Source: Streptomyces sp. AJS327 | GTDB lineage: Bacteria > Actinomycetota > Actinomycetes > Streptomycetales > Streptomycetaceae | Length of the DNA stretch: 64,000 nt | Direction: 5' to 3' | Assembly (NCBI RefSeq): GCF_013450295.1 | Contig: NZ_SKBR01000003.1 | Span: 434,001-498,000 of the forward strand | In this document: in pieces, positions 52,350-60,700 of the stretch | Layout of the letters: each line of letters starts with the position of its first letter | Numbering within the stretch: the stretch's first letter is position 1 | Position numbers and translations under genes: made by a program | Notes under the pieces: model-generated | What the model was told of the DNA's origin: nothing | Databases searched by the model: none | Seen by the model: the letters and a program-made list of their open reading frames with translations, nothing else

Positions 52350-52910
52350 ATGACCAGCACCACGACCTCGGCGCGCCGGGTACGCCCGGCCCGTGGCCCG
52401 CGCCGCCACACCCACTCGCTCGCCGCGCTCGCCGTCGCCGCGACCGCCGCCCTCGGCCTCACCGCCGTCGCCTCCGGCACGTCGGTGGCGGCCACCCCGG
52501 GCTCCGGCACGAGCGCCGTCAGCGCCTGCGCGGCGGCCGGAACCGCGCTGGACATCTCCGAGACGGGCCACACCACCCGCACGCTCACGCTCACCAACAC
52601 CTCGGACGCGTCCTGCGTCGCCGCCGGTTTCCCGCACGTCTCCTTCGACCCGGCGCTCGACGGCTCCGCCAGCTGGGTCGAGGACTCCGAGCCCGCCGAG
52701 CCGGTGGTGCTGGAGCCGGGCGAGCGCGCCTACGCCAGCCTGATCCCGGTCTACGGCGAGGGCGACGAGGCCCGGCTCTCGGACCGCGTGGTCGTCGACC
52801 TGTCCGTCGGTGAGGAGGGCATGGCCGAGGGCAAGCCGCGGACCCTGAAGCACGAGATCGGCGTCTGGGACCCCCAGGTCACCGCCTGGCAGCCCACCCA
52901 GCCCAACTGA
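52350..52910 (+). CDS. Secreted DUF4232 protein
   Basis: 186 residues. A signal peptide (basic MTSTTTSARRVRPARGPRRH, then AALAVAATAALGLTAVASG, cleaved near SVAA) is followed by a DUF4232 beta-sandwich with SACAAAGTALDISE, LTLTNTSDASCVAAGFPHVSF and a second cysteine forming the likely disulfide. Extracellular; function unknown. The ATG has AGGGGGG ten bases upstream. Confidence 0.9.
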   Translation: MTSTTTSARRVRPARGPRRHTHSLAALAVAATAALGLTAVASGTSVAATPGSGTSAVSACAAAGTALDISETGHTTRTLTLTNTSDASCVAAGFPHVSFDPALDGSASWVEDSEPAEPVVLEPGERAYASLIPVYGEGDEARLSDRVVVDLSVGEEGMAEGKPRTLKHEIGVWDPQVTAWQPTQPN

Positions 52911-53002
52911 CCATCACCCACGGATCGTTGACCCGGCAGGGTCGTCGGACGGTCCGCTCCGAACCGGTGGTTGAACCAGCCGCATCCCGCGGTTGACGAA
53001 CC

Positions 53003-53034
53003 CCCGGGGCCGGAAGGTCACTTCCGGCCCCGGG
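53003..53034 (+). terminator. Terminator after the DUF4232 gene
   Basis: Perfect 14-bp stem (53003-53016 with 53021-53034), GTCA loop, 93 bp after the stop. Confidence 0.9.
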
Positions 53035-53567
53035 ACCACCGCACGGCCGCCGCCCGTGGCCGTGTCGCACCACCCGGCAGGACACCCGGGCCGTCGGCCC
53101 GGAGGACCGCCACCCGCACCACCGCCGCCCCGGGCCCGTCCGGAGACGGCGCCTCCACCGACCACCACCGGCCGCACCGCCGGTGACGACCGGTCAGCCG
53201 GAACCCGGCGCACCGGTGGCTGCCAGTGCCACACTGGACGAGAGACAACCCGGGCGTTCCCGCCCGGAAGCCCGGTCGGCCAACAGACCTGACACCCACG
53301 CCAGGTGGGGAGGAGACCGGCCGGGAGCACAGCGCGGGCCGGGGCCACCACAGCCCCGGCCCGCCGCCTGTGCCACTCCCAACTCACGCTGTGCTACGCC
53401 ACGTTCGGCCTGTACCGGGTCGTTCCGGCCCACGTCCCAACCCACGTTCCGGTCAGCGCCGCCCACACCACCGGGCTCCTCAAAAGGGGCTACGCAAAGA
53501 TCAGTTCAGCAAGTTCCAGCGGTGGTGAGACCGCGCGACCTGCTGGAGGAGGCGGTGCGGCAGGCGA
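53035..53567. other. Intergenic region before the IS relic
   Basis: About 530 bp, Pro/Thr-codon-like low complexity, no gene supported. No terminal inverted repeat of an IS could be located here. Confidence 0.45.
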
Positions 53568-54050
53568 AGCCCTCGGCCGGTCCCGTGGCGGACTGACCAC
53601 CAAAACCCGCATCGCCGCGGAGGGCCGTTGCCGCCCGTTGTTCCTGCTCATCACGCCAGGGCAGCGGGCGGACCGCACCCAGTTCGAGCCTGTCATGGAC
53701 AAGGTCCGCGTTCCCCGCACGGGGCCCGGGCGTCCTCGCCGCACGCCGGACAGCGTCGGAGCTGAGAGGGCATACAGAAACCGCCTCATCCATGCCTACC
53801 TCCGCAAGCGCGGCATCCGGCACGTGATCCCGGAGAAGAAGGACCACAAGGCCGCCCGCCTGCGCCGGGGATCACGCGGCGGACGACCCCGAATTTCGAC
53901 ATGGAGCGGTACAAAGATCGCAACACCGTGGAGCGGGCCATCGGGAAACTGAAGCAGTTCAGAGCCGTGGCCACCCGGTATGACAAGCGCGGATACGTCT
54001 ACCTCGGCACCGTCACCGCCGCGGCGGTCGTCATCTGGCTCCGTTCGTGA
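53568..54050 (+). pseudogene. IS5-family transposase relic (5'-truncated, frameshifted)
   Basis: Reads GRSRGGLTTKTRIAAEGRCRPL, ITPGQRADRTQFEPVMD, ERAYRNRLIHAYLRKRGIRHVIPEKKD, then after a one-base loss near 53890 continues as FDMERYKDRNTVERAIGKLK and YLGTVTAAAVVIWLRS to a TGA at 54048. This is the C-terminal DDE half (ERxxxRLK-like NTVERAIGKLK) of an IS5/IS1182-type transposase. The N-terminal half is missing, so it is inactive. Confidence 0.88.
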
Positions 54051-54054
54051 CCGG

Positions 54055-54100
54055 CCGGAGCCTTGAGGGCTGACAATCCGGAGCCTTGAGGGCTGACAAT
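54055..54100. repeat. Perfect 23-bp tandem duplication
   Basis: A 23-bp unit beginning CCGGAGCCTTGAGGG and ending TGACAAT is present twice with no gap (54055-54077 and 54078-54100), between the IS relic and the toxin-like gene. Confidence 0.9.
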
Positions 54101-54160
54101 GGGGTGTTCGAACCGGGCGCACAACAGTGTTCGGCCCGCCGCTCTGTGACAGGAGGACCT

Positions 54161-54493
54161 ATGCAACGGGGCGAAGTCTGGTGGGCCGATTTCGACGAGC
54201 GGCGCCCGGTCGTACTGCTCTCGGAGGTAGAGGCGTCCGAGTTCCGGGCAATGCAAGTCGTCGCTCCCGCGGGCACCGAGCTCAGTGGCGTGGCCGCTGA
54301 GCTGGCAGTAGGCGCCTCCGAAGGACTACCTCTTGAAGGCGTCCTGCGAGTCGCACTCCCACGCCCAGGCCTCATCCCCTGCACTTGGCTGGTCACCCTC
54401 ACCCGGAAAGACCTGATCGAGCGGGCGGGAGCACTGTCGTCCACGAAGCTCGGTGAGCTCCAGGATCTTCTCCGACTCGGTGGACTTGAATAG
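54161..54493 (+). CDS. PemK/MazF-family toxin-like protein
   Basis: 110 residues. MQRGEVWWADFDERRPVVLLSE is the N-terminal strand-loop pattern of MazF/PemK (RGEVWWvdf.rPvlvls), followed by a VVAPAGTEL segment and a C-terminal helix. MazF-type proteins are sequence-specific mRNA interferases. A strong RBS (AGGAGGACCT) precedes the ATG. No antitoxin gene is adjacent on either side; the only neighbours are transposase relics. It may be an orphan, or a domesticated non-toxic member. Confidence 0.78.
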   Translation: MQRGEVWWADFDERRPVVLLSEVEASEFRAMQVVAPAGTELSGVAAELAVGASEGLPLEGVLRVALPRPGLIPCTWLVTLTRKDLIERAGALSSTKLGELQDLLRLGGLE

Positions 54494-54524
54494 GCTCCCG
54501 TGGGGCGGCCAAGCACTACGACTG

Positions 54525-54587
54525 CGCGGCTACATCGAGCCCGGCACCGCGACCGCCTTCGCAATCCTCGTCTGGCACCGATCCTGA
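54525..54587 (+). pseudogene. Second C-terminal fragment of an IS5-like transposase
   Basis: A 20-codon frame RGYIEPGTATAFAILVWHRS ends in TGA and matches the tail of the relic at 53568-54050 (RGYVYLGTVTAAAVVIWLRS) at 11 of 20 positions, in the same orientation. Confidence 0.5.
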
Positions 54588-54645
54588 TCGAAGAGACACG
54601 CCTTACTTGGCGCCTTGGCGGGCGTGGGCCGCGCGCCCGTCCGTC

Positions 54646-55605
54646 TCAGTCGCGCTCGGCGGGGATCTGGCCCATCCGGCCCGCCTTGAAGTCGTCCATC
54701 GCCTGGGCGAGTTCGACGTGGCTGTTCATCACGAACGGGCCGTAGTGCGCCACCGGTTCGCGCAGCGGCGCTCCACCGAGGAGCACCACCTCGAAGTTGG
54801 CGCTGCGGGAGTCCTGCGCCTCGTCGGCGCGGATCGTCAGTGAGCCGCCGCCGCCGAAGACGACCGCCTGGCCCATCCGGAACGGCCGGCGTTCGGCCCC
54901 GGCCGAGCCGCTTCCCGCCAGCCCGTACGCGAGGGCGTTGAACTCCGGCCGCCAGGGCAGGGTCACCTCCGCCCCCGGGTTCACCGACATGTGGATCATC
55001 GTGATCGGGGTGTGGGTGGCGCCCGGACCCTCATGTCCGTCCAGGTCCCCGGCGACCAGGCGGAGCAGGGCGCCGCCGTCCTCGGAGGCCAGCAACTTCA
55101 CCGTGCCGCCCCGGATGTCCTGGTACTTCGGCGCGATCATCTTGTCCTTGGCGGGCAGGTTCACCCACAGCTGGAGACCGTGGAACAGCCCACCGGACAG
55201 GACGAGTTCCTCCGGTGGCGTCTCGATGTGCAGCAGTCCGGAGCCCGCCGTCATCCACTGGGTGTCACCGTTGGTGATGACGCCGCCACCGCCGTGCGAG
55301 TCCCGGTGCACGAAGGTGCCGTCGATGATGTACGTGACGGTCTCGAAGCCCCGGTGCGGGTGCCAGGGGGTGCCCTTCGGCTCACCCGCCTGGTAGTCCA
55401 CCTCGCCCATCTGGTCCATGAGCAGGAACGGGTCGAGTTCGGCCACGTCGATCCCGGCGAACGCGCGGCGCACCGGGAACCCCTCACCCTCGAAGCCGCT
55501 GGGCGCGGTGGACACCCGGGTGACGGGGCGCGGGGGCGCGGACTCGGGCGCCGGGGTGGCTATCCGGGGCAGGGCGAGCGGGTTCTCGACGGTGATGGCG
55601 GGCAC
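54646..55605 (-). CDS. Pirin family bicupin protein
   Basis: 319 residues. N-terminal cupin with the metal site WHPHRGFETVTYIIDG and a second His/Glu pair (SGLLHIE), the pirin family signature, and a diverged C-terminal cupin. Bacterial pirins are reported as quercetinases or redox-sensitive regulators. The GTG start has AGGAGG six to seven bases upstream and a clear promoter at 55717-55745. Confidence 0.94.
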   Translation of the reverse strand: MPAITVENPLALPRIATPAPESAPPRPVTRVSTAPSGFEGEGFPVRRAFAGIDVAELDPFLLMDQMGEVDYQAGEPKGTPWHPHRGFETVTYIIDGTFVHRDSHGGGGVITNGDTQWMTAGSGLLHIETPPEELVLSGGLFHGLQLWVNLPAKDKMIAPKYQDIRGGTVKLLASEDGGALLRLVAGDLDGHEGPGATHTPITMIHMSVNPGAEVTLPWRPEFNALAYGLAGSGSAGAERRPFRMGQAVVFGGGGSLTIRADEAQDSRSANFEVVLLGGAPLREPVAHYGPFVMNSHVELAQAMDDFKAGRMGQIPAERD

Positions 55606-55716
55606 GACCGACCTCCTGGGCTTCCCAGACTCCTCGGCGGCCGGGTCGTTCCGGATGCCGAGACCGCTGGAGCGGACTCCTGGACCGCGCGGATTCCACG
55701 CGTACGGACTTCCAGC

Positions 55717-55745
55717 AATGTAGTTGAATCCTTAACTTTTGCCAA
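55717..55745 (-). promoter_or_regulatory. Promoter of the pirin gene with overlapping palindrome
   Basis: Minus strand: TTGGCA (55745-55740), 17-bp spacer, TACATT (55722-55717). The spacer holds AGTTAAG-GA-TTCAACT, an imperfect palindrome of the type bound by MarR regulators. Confidence 0.75.
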
Positions 55746-56233
55746 GCGCTCCGGTGGGGCGGGCGACGGGGGGCTGGGTGGAGGTCGAGGCGGGGGTTGG
55801 GTGTGCGGCCGGGTGCGGCGCGGGGTGTGCGGGTGTGCGGCCGCTGGGTCGGGAGGCGTGCGAATGCGGGGTCGCCGAGGTGTGCGGACGGGGATGCCCT
55901 CGGTGGCGCCCGTCACGCTCGGTCTCCGCTCCCGTCACGTTCCGTGCGGGTTGCCCTCACGTGCCTGTCCGTCCACCGCCTGTCCTCCCAAACCGGGCTC
56001 AACGGGAGGACTCTCGCGCCCTGTTGTGACGCAGAGTGTCGACGAGGTGCGTTTTCCCGGATAAGTCGCCTTGCTCGTGCGGACGTTGGGTGCGGGCGCG
56101 CGGGTGGGGCGCTACTCTGAATCCTGAGTGGACTCCTCGTCCTCCATATGCCCTTCCCCGTACAGGGGTTGGGGGCCGCGAGGCCCGACGTCGGCTGGCG
56201 TCGGCCAGCCGAAGAGCGAGGAGGAGGAAGCTC
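55746..56233. other. Intergenic region
   Basis: About 490 bp, G-rich, no gene. TACTCT at about 56112 could be a -10 for the tiny membrane-protein gene but a matching -35 is not obvious. Confidence 0.45.
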
Positions 56234-56359
56234 ATGACGCATGAACCATCCGAAGGCAGCAGCGAACGCTGGTCCGCTCCGGACCGATGGCAGGTCCTGT
56301 TAGCGGCCCTCAGCCTTCTGGTGGCCGTCGTCGCCGTGGTGGAGCAGGTGGTGCGCTGA
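56234..56359 (+). CDS. Tiny single-helix membrane protein with a TTA codon
   Basis: 41 residues: a polar acidic N-terminus (MTHEPSEGSSERW) and one C-terminal hydrophobic helix (VLLAALSLLVAVVAVVEQVV). AGGAGGAAGCTC directly precedes the ATG, a strong RBS. Leu23 is TTA (56300-56302). It resembles the 42-residue protein at 11436-11564 in size, layout and codon use, though the sequences are not clearly alignable. A strong terminator follows. Unknown function. Confidence 0.7.
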   Translation: MTHEPSEGSSERWSAPDRWQVLLAALSLLVAVVAVVEQVVR

Positions 56360-56404
56360 TGACCGCGTGGCTCCGGTCGAGCTTGGCCAGCGACTCGTGC
56401 CAGA

Positions 56405-56437
56405 CGGGTCCGGCCGCCCCTTAATCGGCCGGACCCG
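56405..56437 (+). terminator. Terminator after the tiny membrane-protein gene
   Basis: Perfect 12-bp stem (56405-56416 with 56426-56437), 9-nt loop containing TTAAT. The stretch on to 56746 shows no gene. Confidence 0.88.
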
Positions 56438-56746
56438 CCTGGCTCCCGACCACGGGCGGGGCCCGGATCTGGCTGCCACCAGACCGGGCCTCCGCTCGTG
56501 CGGGGAACGCCATCCGACGGAGCGCGTCTCCGCGACTTCCCGGAGCCGTGCCCCGTCGTGTGACTCTCTCAATGTAGCCGCGCGCCCGGTCGGCCGCCCA
56601 CCATCCAACGGCGCCGGGACCTCCCGCTTCCCGTCATCCCCCGGCGTCGTCGGACGTGCGGGTCCCTCCTCGGCGGTGTGTCCGCGGCTCCTCGCCGACG
56701 TGCGGGCGGTCGACCGAAGGAACGACGAAGACCGGGGTTCTGGGAG

Positions 56747-57469
56747 TCAGTTGGCGGTGCCGGGGGTGAAGCTGAGGGCCAACTCGTAGCGCCGAACGCG
56801 GCTGTCCACCAGACCCGGGAACACCTGCACCCGGCGCCACGCCTCCGCCTGCGCCTCGGAGTTGGCGGGGATGGCGAGGAACGCCTCGTGGGCCTCAGCG
56901 CTCATCCACTCGGTGTAGTTGAGCACCCGGCGGCCATCCGTCCCCAGGTGGAAGTGGGCCGAGAGGCCGTCCGGATGTCCCGGGGAGATGTCCAGCGCCT
57001 CGAACACCGTGTCCACCCAGGCGCGTTGACGATCCGGGTCGGGCCCGTCGAACTCCACCTCGGCGGTGACGAGACAGCCCGGCACCCGGTCGTCGCCCGG
57101 CTGCCGCGCCGTGCTGCGGTACAGCTCGTACCCGTGGAGGCCGACACGTTCGATGCCCGGCACCGCCGCGTCGATCTCGTCGTTCCGCGACTGCCGGTGG
57201 TCCCGCGCGAAGTCCTCGTAGCCGGACGGGGACGCCCACTGGGAGAAGTGCCCCAGCGTCTCGCCGTCGTGGCAGCGGAACACGTGGTAGCCGAGCAGTC
57301 CCTCGACCGGCCAGGGCCTGCCCTCCCAGGTGCGGGCGATCGCCTCCACCGCCGCCCGCTGCCGCTCGGGTGTGCCCAGTCGCCAGGTGCTGAACATGGG
57401 CGCGCCGACTCCGGCGAGCAGGGGATCGGGGTAGTTCTCGGAGCGGATGGTCGCGGTGTGGACGGTCAT
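56747..57469 (-). CDS. Antibiotic biosynthesis monooxygenase-like protein with two ABM domains
   Basis: 240 residues. Two ferredoxin-like ABM repeats: residues about 20-125 (GYHVFRCHDGETLGHFSQWASPSGYEDFARD) and about 130-230 (LSAHFHLGTDGRRVLNYTEWMSAEAHEAFL). The fold serves cofactor-free oxygenases and heme-degrading or quinone-forming enzymes; catalytic residues are not diagnostic. The ATG has GGGAG eight bases upstream. Its promoter shares a 9-bp block with that of the pirin gene. Confidence 0.85.
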   Translation of the reverse strand: MTVHTATIRSENYPDPLLAGVGAPMFSTWRLGTPERQRAAVEAIARTWEGRPWPVEGLLGYHVFRCHDGETLGHFSQWASPSGYEDFARDHRQSRNDEIDAAVPGIERVGLHGYELYRSTARQPGDDRVPGCLVTAEVEFDGPDPDRQRAWVDTVFEALDISPGHPDGLSAHFHLGTDGRRVLNYTEWMSAEAHEAFLAIPANSEAQAEAWRRVQVFPGLVDSRVRRYELALSFTPGTAN

Positions 57470-57528
57470 GGCGGGTCTCCCTGACGTAGTGGGCGTTCTT
57501 CCGCGCGGATCACCGCGCCCGCACCACC

Positions 57529-57556
57529 CTGGTAGTTGAAGTGCAATTGAGGTCAA
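57529..57556 (-). promoter_or_regulatory. Promoter of the ABM-domain gene
   Basis: Minus strand: TTGACC (57556-57551), 16-bp spacer, TACCAG (57534-57529), with CTTCAACTAC running into the -10. Confidence 0.6.
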
Positions 57557-57764
57557 GGGGTGTGGGTCGCCCGGGGGTTGGCGCTCGAACCGGGACCGGG
57601 GAGTTGGTCCTCGGGTCGGGAACGGGGCGTTGACGCCCGGGGCCGGGAGACGTGGGGCAGTTGACCGCTGGGCGGAGGTGAACGGCCGGGGGAAGGCGGT
57701 CGGTTGAGGCGGTCAGCAGGGACGGCCCGTGGGGGCGGTCGGTAGCGGCGGCCTGTGGGGGCGC

Positions 57765-60700
57765 TCAGTACAGACGGTCACCGAGGGGCGCGTACGCCTC
57801 CGCCATCCGGATCACCCGCTCCAGTGCCGTGCGTGCCTCCGAGGGGTCCGGCGCCTCCTCGGCCCGTGCCCGCAGGGCCGGGACCGTCGCCGGATCCGCT
57901 GGCCACAGGGCGCCCAACAGTCGCCCCGCCGCTATCGCAACCTCCGGCTGCCGCGCGTCGGTCAGGTGCTCCAGCAGTACGTCCCGCGTGGCGTCCGAGG
58001 GATCGTGTAGTGCCCGTTGCCGCAACGCGCCGACGAGCGGGGCGGGATCGGGCTCGCGGTCTTCCGCGCCGTTCGCGTCCCGCTCCGCGTCGGCCTCCGG
58101 GTCGGGGATCGCCGCCCCGCGCAACTCCTCCGGTACGGCGGGGTCGTTGGGCCAGACGGTGGCGAGGGTGCCCAGGGCCTGGGCCCGGTCGTCCGGGTCG
58201 GGCGCGTGGAGGGCCTGTTCCCGGACGAGTCGGTGGACCTCGGGTTCCTCGCCCCAGTGCGTCACCAGCGTCTGGAGGGCGGCGTGCCGGATCGCGGGGT
58301 CGTGGAGGACCTGGTGCTGGACGAGTTCACGCACGCCCGCCGCCTCGGTCCAGCGCCCGGCGAGCAGGTCGAGCGCGGAGGCGCGTACCTCCGCGTCGGG
58401 ATCGTCGGCCGCCTGCCGTTCGACGAGCCGCCGCACCGCCGGGTCGCCCCAACGCCCCACCAGGCTGCCGAGAGCGGAGCCGCGGACTGCCACGTTGTCG
58501 TCCCGCGTGGCCAACCGCTCGGTCCACGCCCGGACTTCCGGGTCATCGCCCCAGTGCTGGACGAGGAAGTCCAGCGCCTCGCCCCGGGTGAGCTGCCCCT
58601 CGGGCTCGGTGGTGTGCTTCCAGAGGAGCCGCCGGATGTCCGCATCGGCCCCCTCGACCTTCATGAGCTGGGCGAACGCGTACCGGCGGAGGACGTACGA
58701 GGGGCCGTGGACGATATGCCGGAGGAGGAGGTCGTGGACCTCGTGGTCGTCGGGGTCACGGGTGCGCAGCCGTCCCAGCGCCGTACCCGGAAGGAACAAC
58801 AGGGCGTCCGTGTCGAGTTGGTTCAGCGCGAAGCGCCGGACCTCGGGAACGTCTGCCCACTGGCCGAGCAGTCCGTTGAAGGCGATCGCCCGGAGGCTTC
58901 GATCCGTGTCGTGCGCCGCGATCCGGCGGACGAGGTCCATCGACTCCGGATGGTCCTTCCACGGCCCGGTCAGCTCGAAGACGCACCAGGCACGCACCTC
59001 CACACCGGGGTCCTCCAGTGCGCGGTCGCGGATCAGCGCGAACAGGCCCGGCTCGCCGGGAAACTGGCGACACAGGGTGTGCAGGGCGTTGGCCCGGTTC
59101 CGGGAGGACCACGCGTGCGTGCCCATCGTCCGCAGCGCGGTGGCGTCTCCGACGAGCAGGTAGCCCATGGCGGACTGGGGGGCGGGTGAGGACACATGGA
59201 GGTAGCGCCGGACGAGGGGGGCTCCCGCCCATCCCGGACCGAGGTGGATCAGCGCCGCCTCGATGTCCGAACGCACCCTGTAAGACACGTAGTTGGCGGT
59301 CTCCAAGTACCGGACGAGCACCCGGGCCGTGGCGAGGCTCTGGGCCTCCAGCTGCCCGACGCGCCGCACCTCCGCGAGGGCCCGGAGCGCCAGGACGGCG
59401 GGTGGCGCCGATTCGTCCTGCCTCGTTCGGCGCAGCTCCGTCACGGCGCAGAGCGCTGTGACGGAGGTGGAGGAGGCCACCGTCCACGGGGGTGCCGAGC
59501 CGGTCCCGTCGCCCCGCTCCAGCTCGAGCAGCCGGTCGATGGCGCGGGCGGCGATCCGCTCCCCGACCTGGCCCACGATCAGCAGCAGCACCTCGTGCCA
59601 GGCGGGGTCCGGCGCGCGGTGGGCGAAGACGCCGTCGAGCAGTTCCTCGTCGGTGAGTTCACGCGCGTCGAAGCGGCGGACGATGTCGGTGGCGGCCAGG
59701 TACTCCAGGAACGCCCGGTGAACGAAACCGTAGACCTGGCTGCCGTAGCGGCTGAGGATGAAGTTCCGCTCGCGGAACTGCCGCACCATCGCGCGGGCCA
59801 CCTTCTTCGCGGGCGCCGTGCCCAGTTGGAGCGTCTCCACCAGGTACTCGGTGAACACCCGCTCCACGTCCTCCCCGAGGACGTGGTTGCCCGCGATACC
59901 GTCCGCCCCGGCCTGCATCCGGCGGGCGAGCCGCTCCAGCATCTCGCGCCGGTCCCGGTCGTCCAGATCGGCGATCGCCCGGATGTCCGGGGAGAGTTCG
60001 AGGTGTTTGGTGTCCTCGTCCAGGTGCGCGATGAGCACGTTGACCGCGTGCTGGTAGACCCCGGCCCGGTCGCGTGGCAGCCGCTGTCGCCGGGCGATGA
60101 TCGCCAGGATCGTCAACAGCAGGGGGTTGCCCGCGAGTTCGCGCACCGGACGGGAACGCTCGATGGCCTCGGTGAGCCGGAGGCGGAGCCGTTCGGCCTG
60201 CGCCGGGTCGCCCGGGCAGACCGCCGCGTACCAGTGCGCGGCGAAGCGCCCGATCCGCTCCTCGTCCAGCGGCTGGATCATGTAGTGAACGAAGTCCGCG
60301 CCGTCGAGGGCGTGACGCCGGTAGCCGATCACCCGCGAGGTGACCACGGTCCGCACCGCCGGATAGCGGGCGGTGAACCCCGTGATCCGGCGGGCGACGT
60401 CCTCCCGAACGCGCGGGTCGAACAGCTCGTCCAGGCCGTCGAAGACGACCAGGGCCCGCCCGCCGGTGAGCCGCCGCCGCAGCAGCGCCGGGGAGGGAGC
60501 GTGCCCCTCGTGCTGGTGCACGTGGGCCAGGAAGTCCTCGAACGACCGCTCCCGCCAGTCCGCTTCGGCGTACCGGCGTAACTCGACCACCACCGGCAGG
60601 AGTCCACGCAGCGGCTCCAGCGGGCCGTCGAGCGAGGCGGAGGTGAGCGCCAGCGCCAGATAGCGGGCCAGCGTGGACTTGCCCGCGCCCGGATCGCCGA

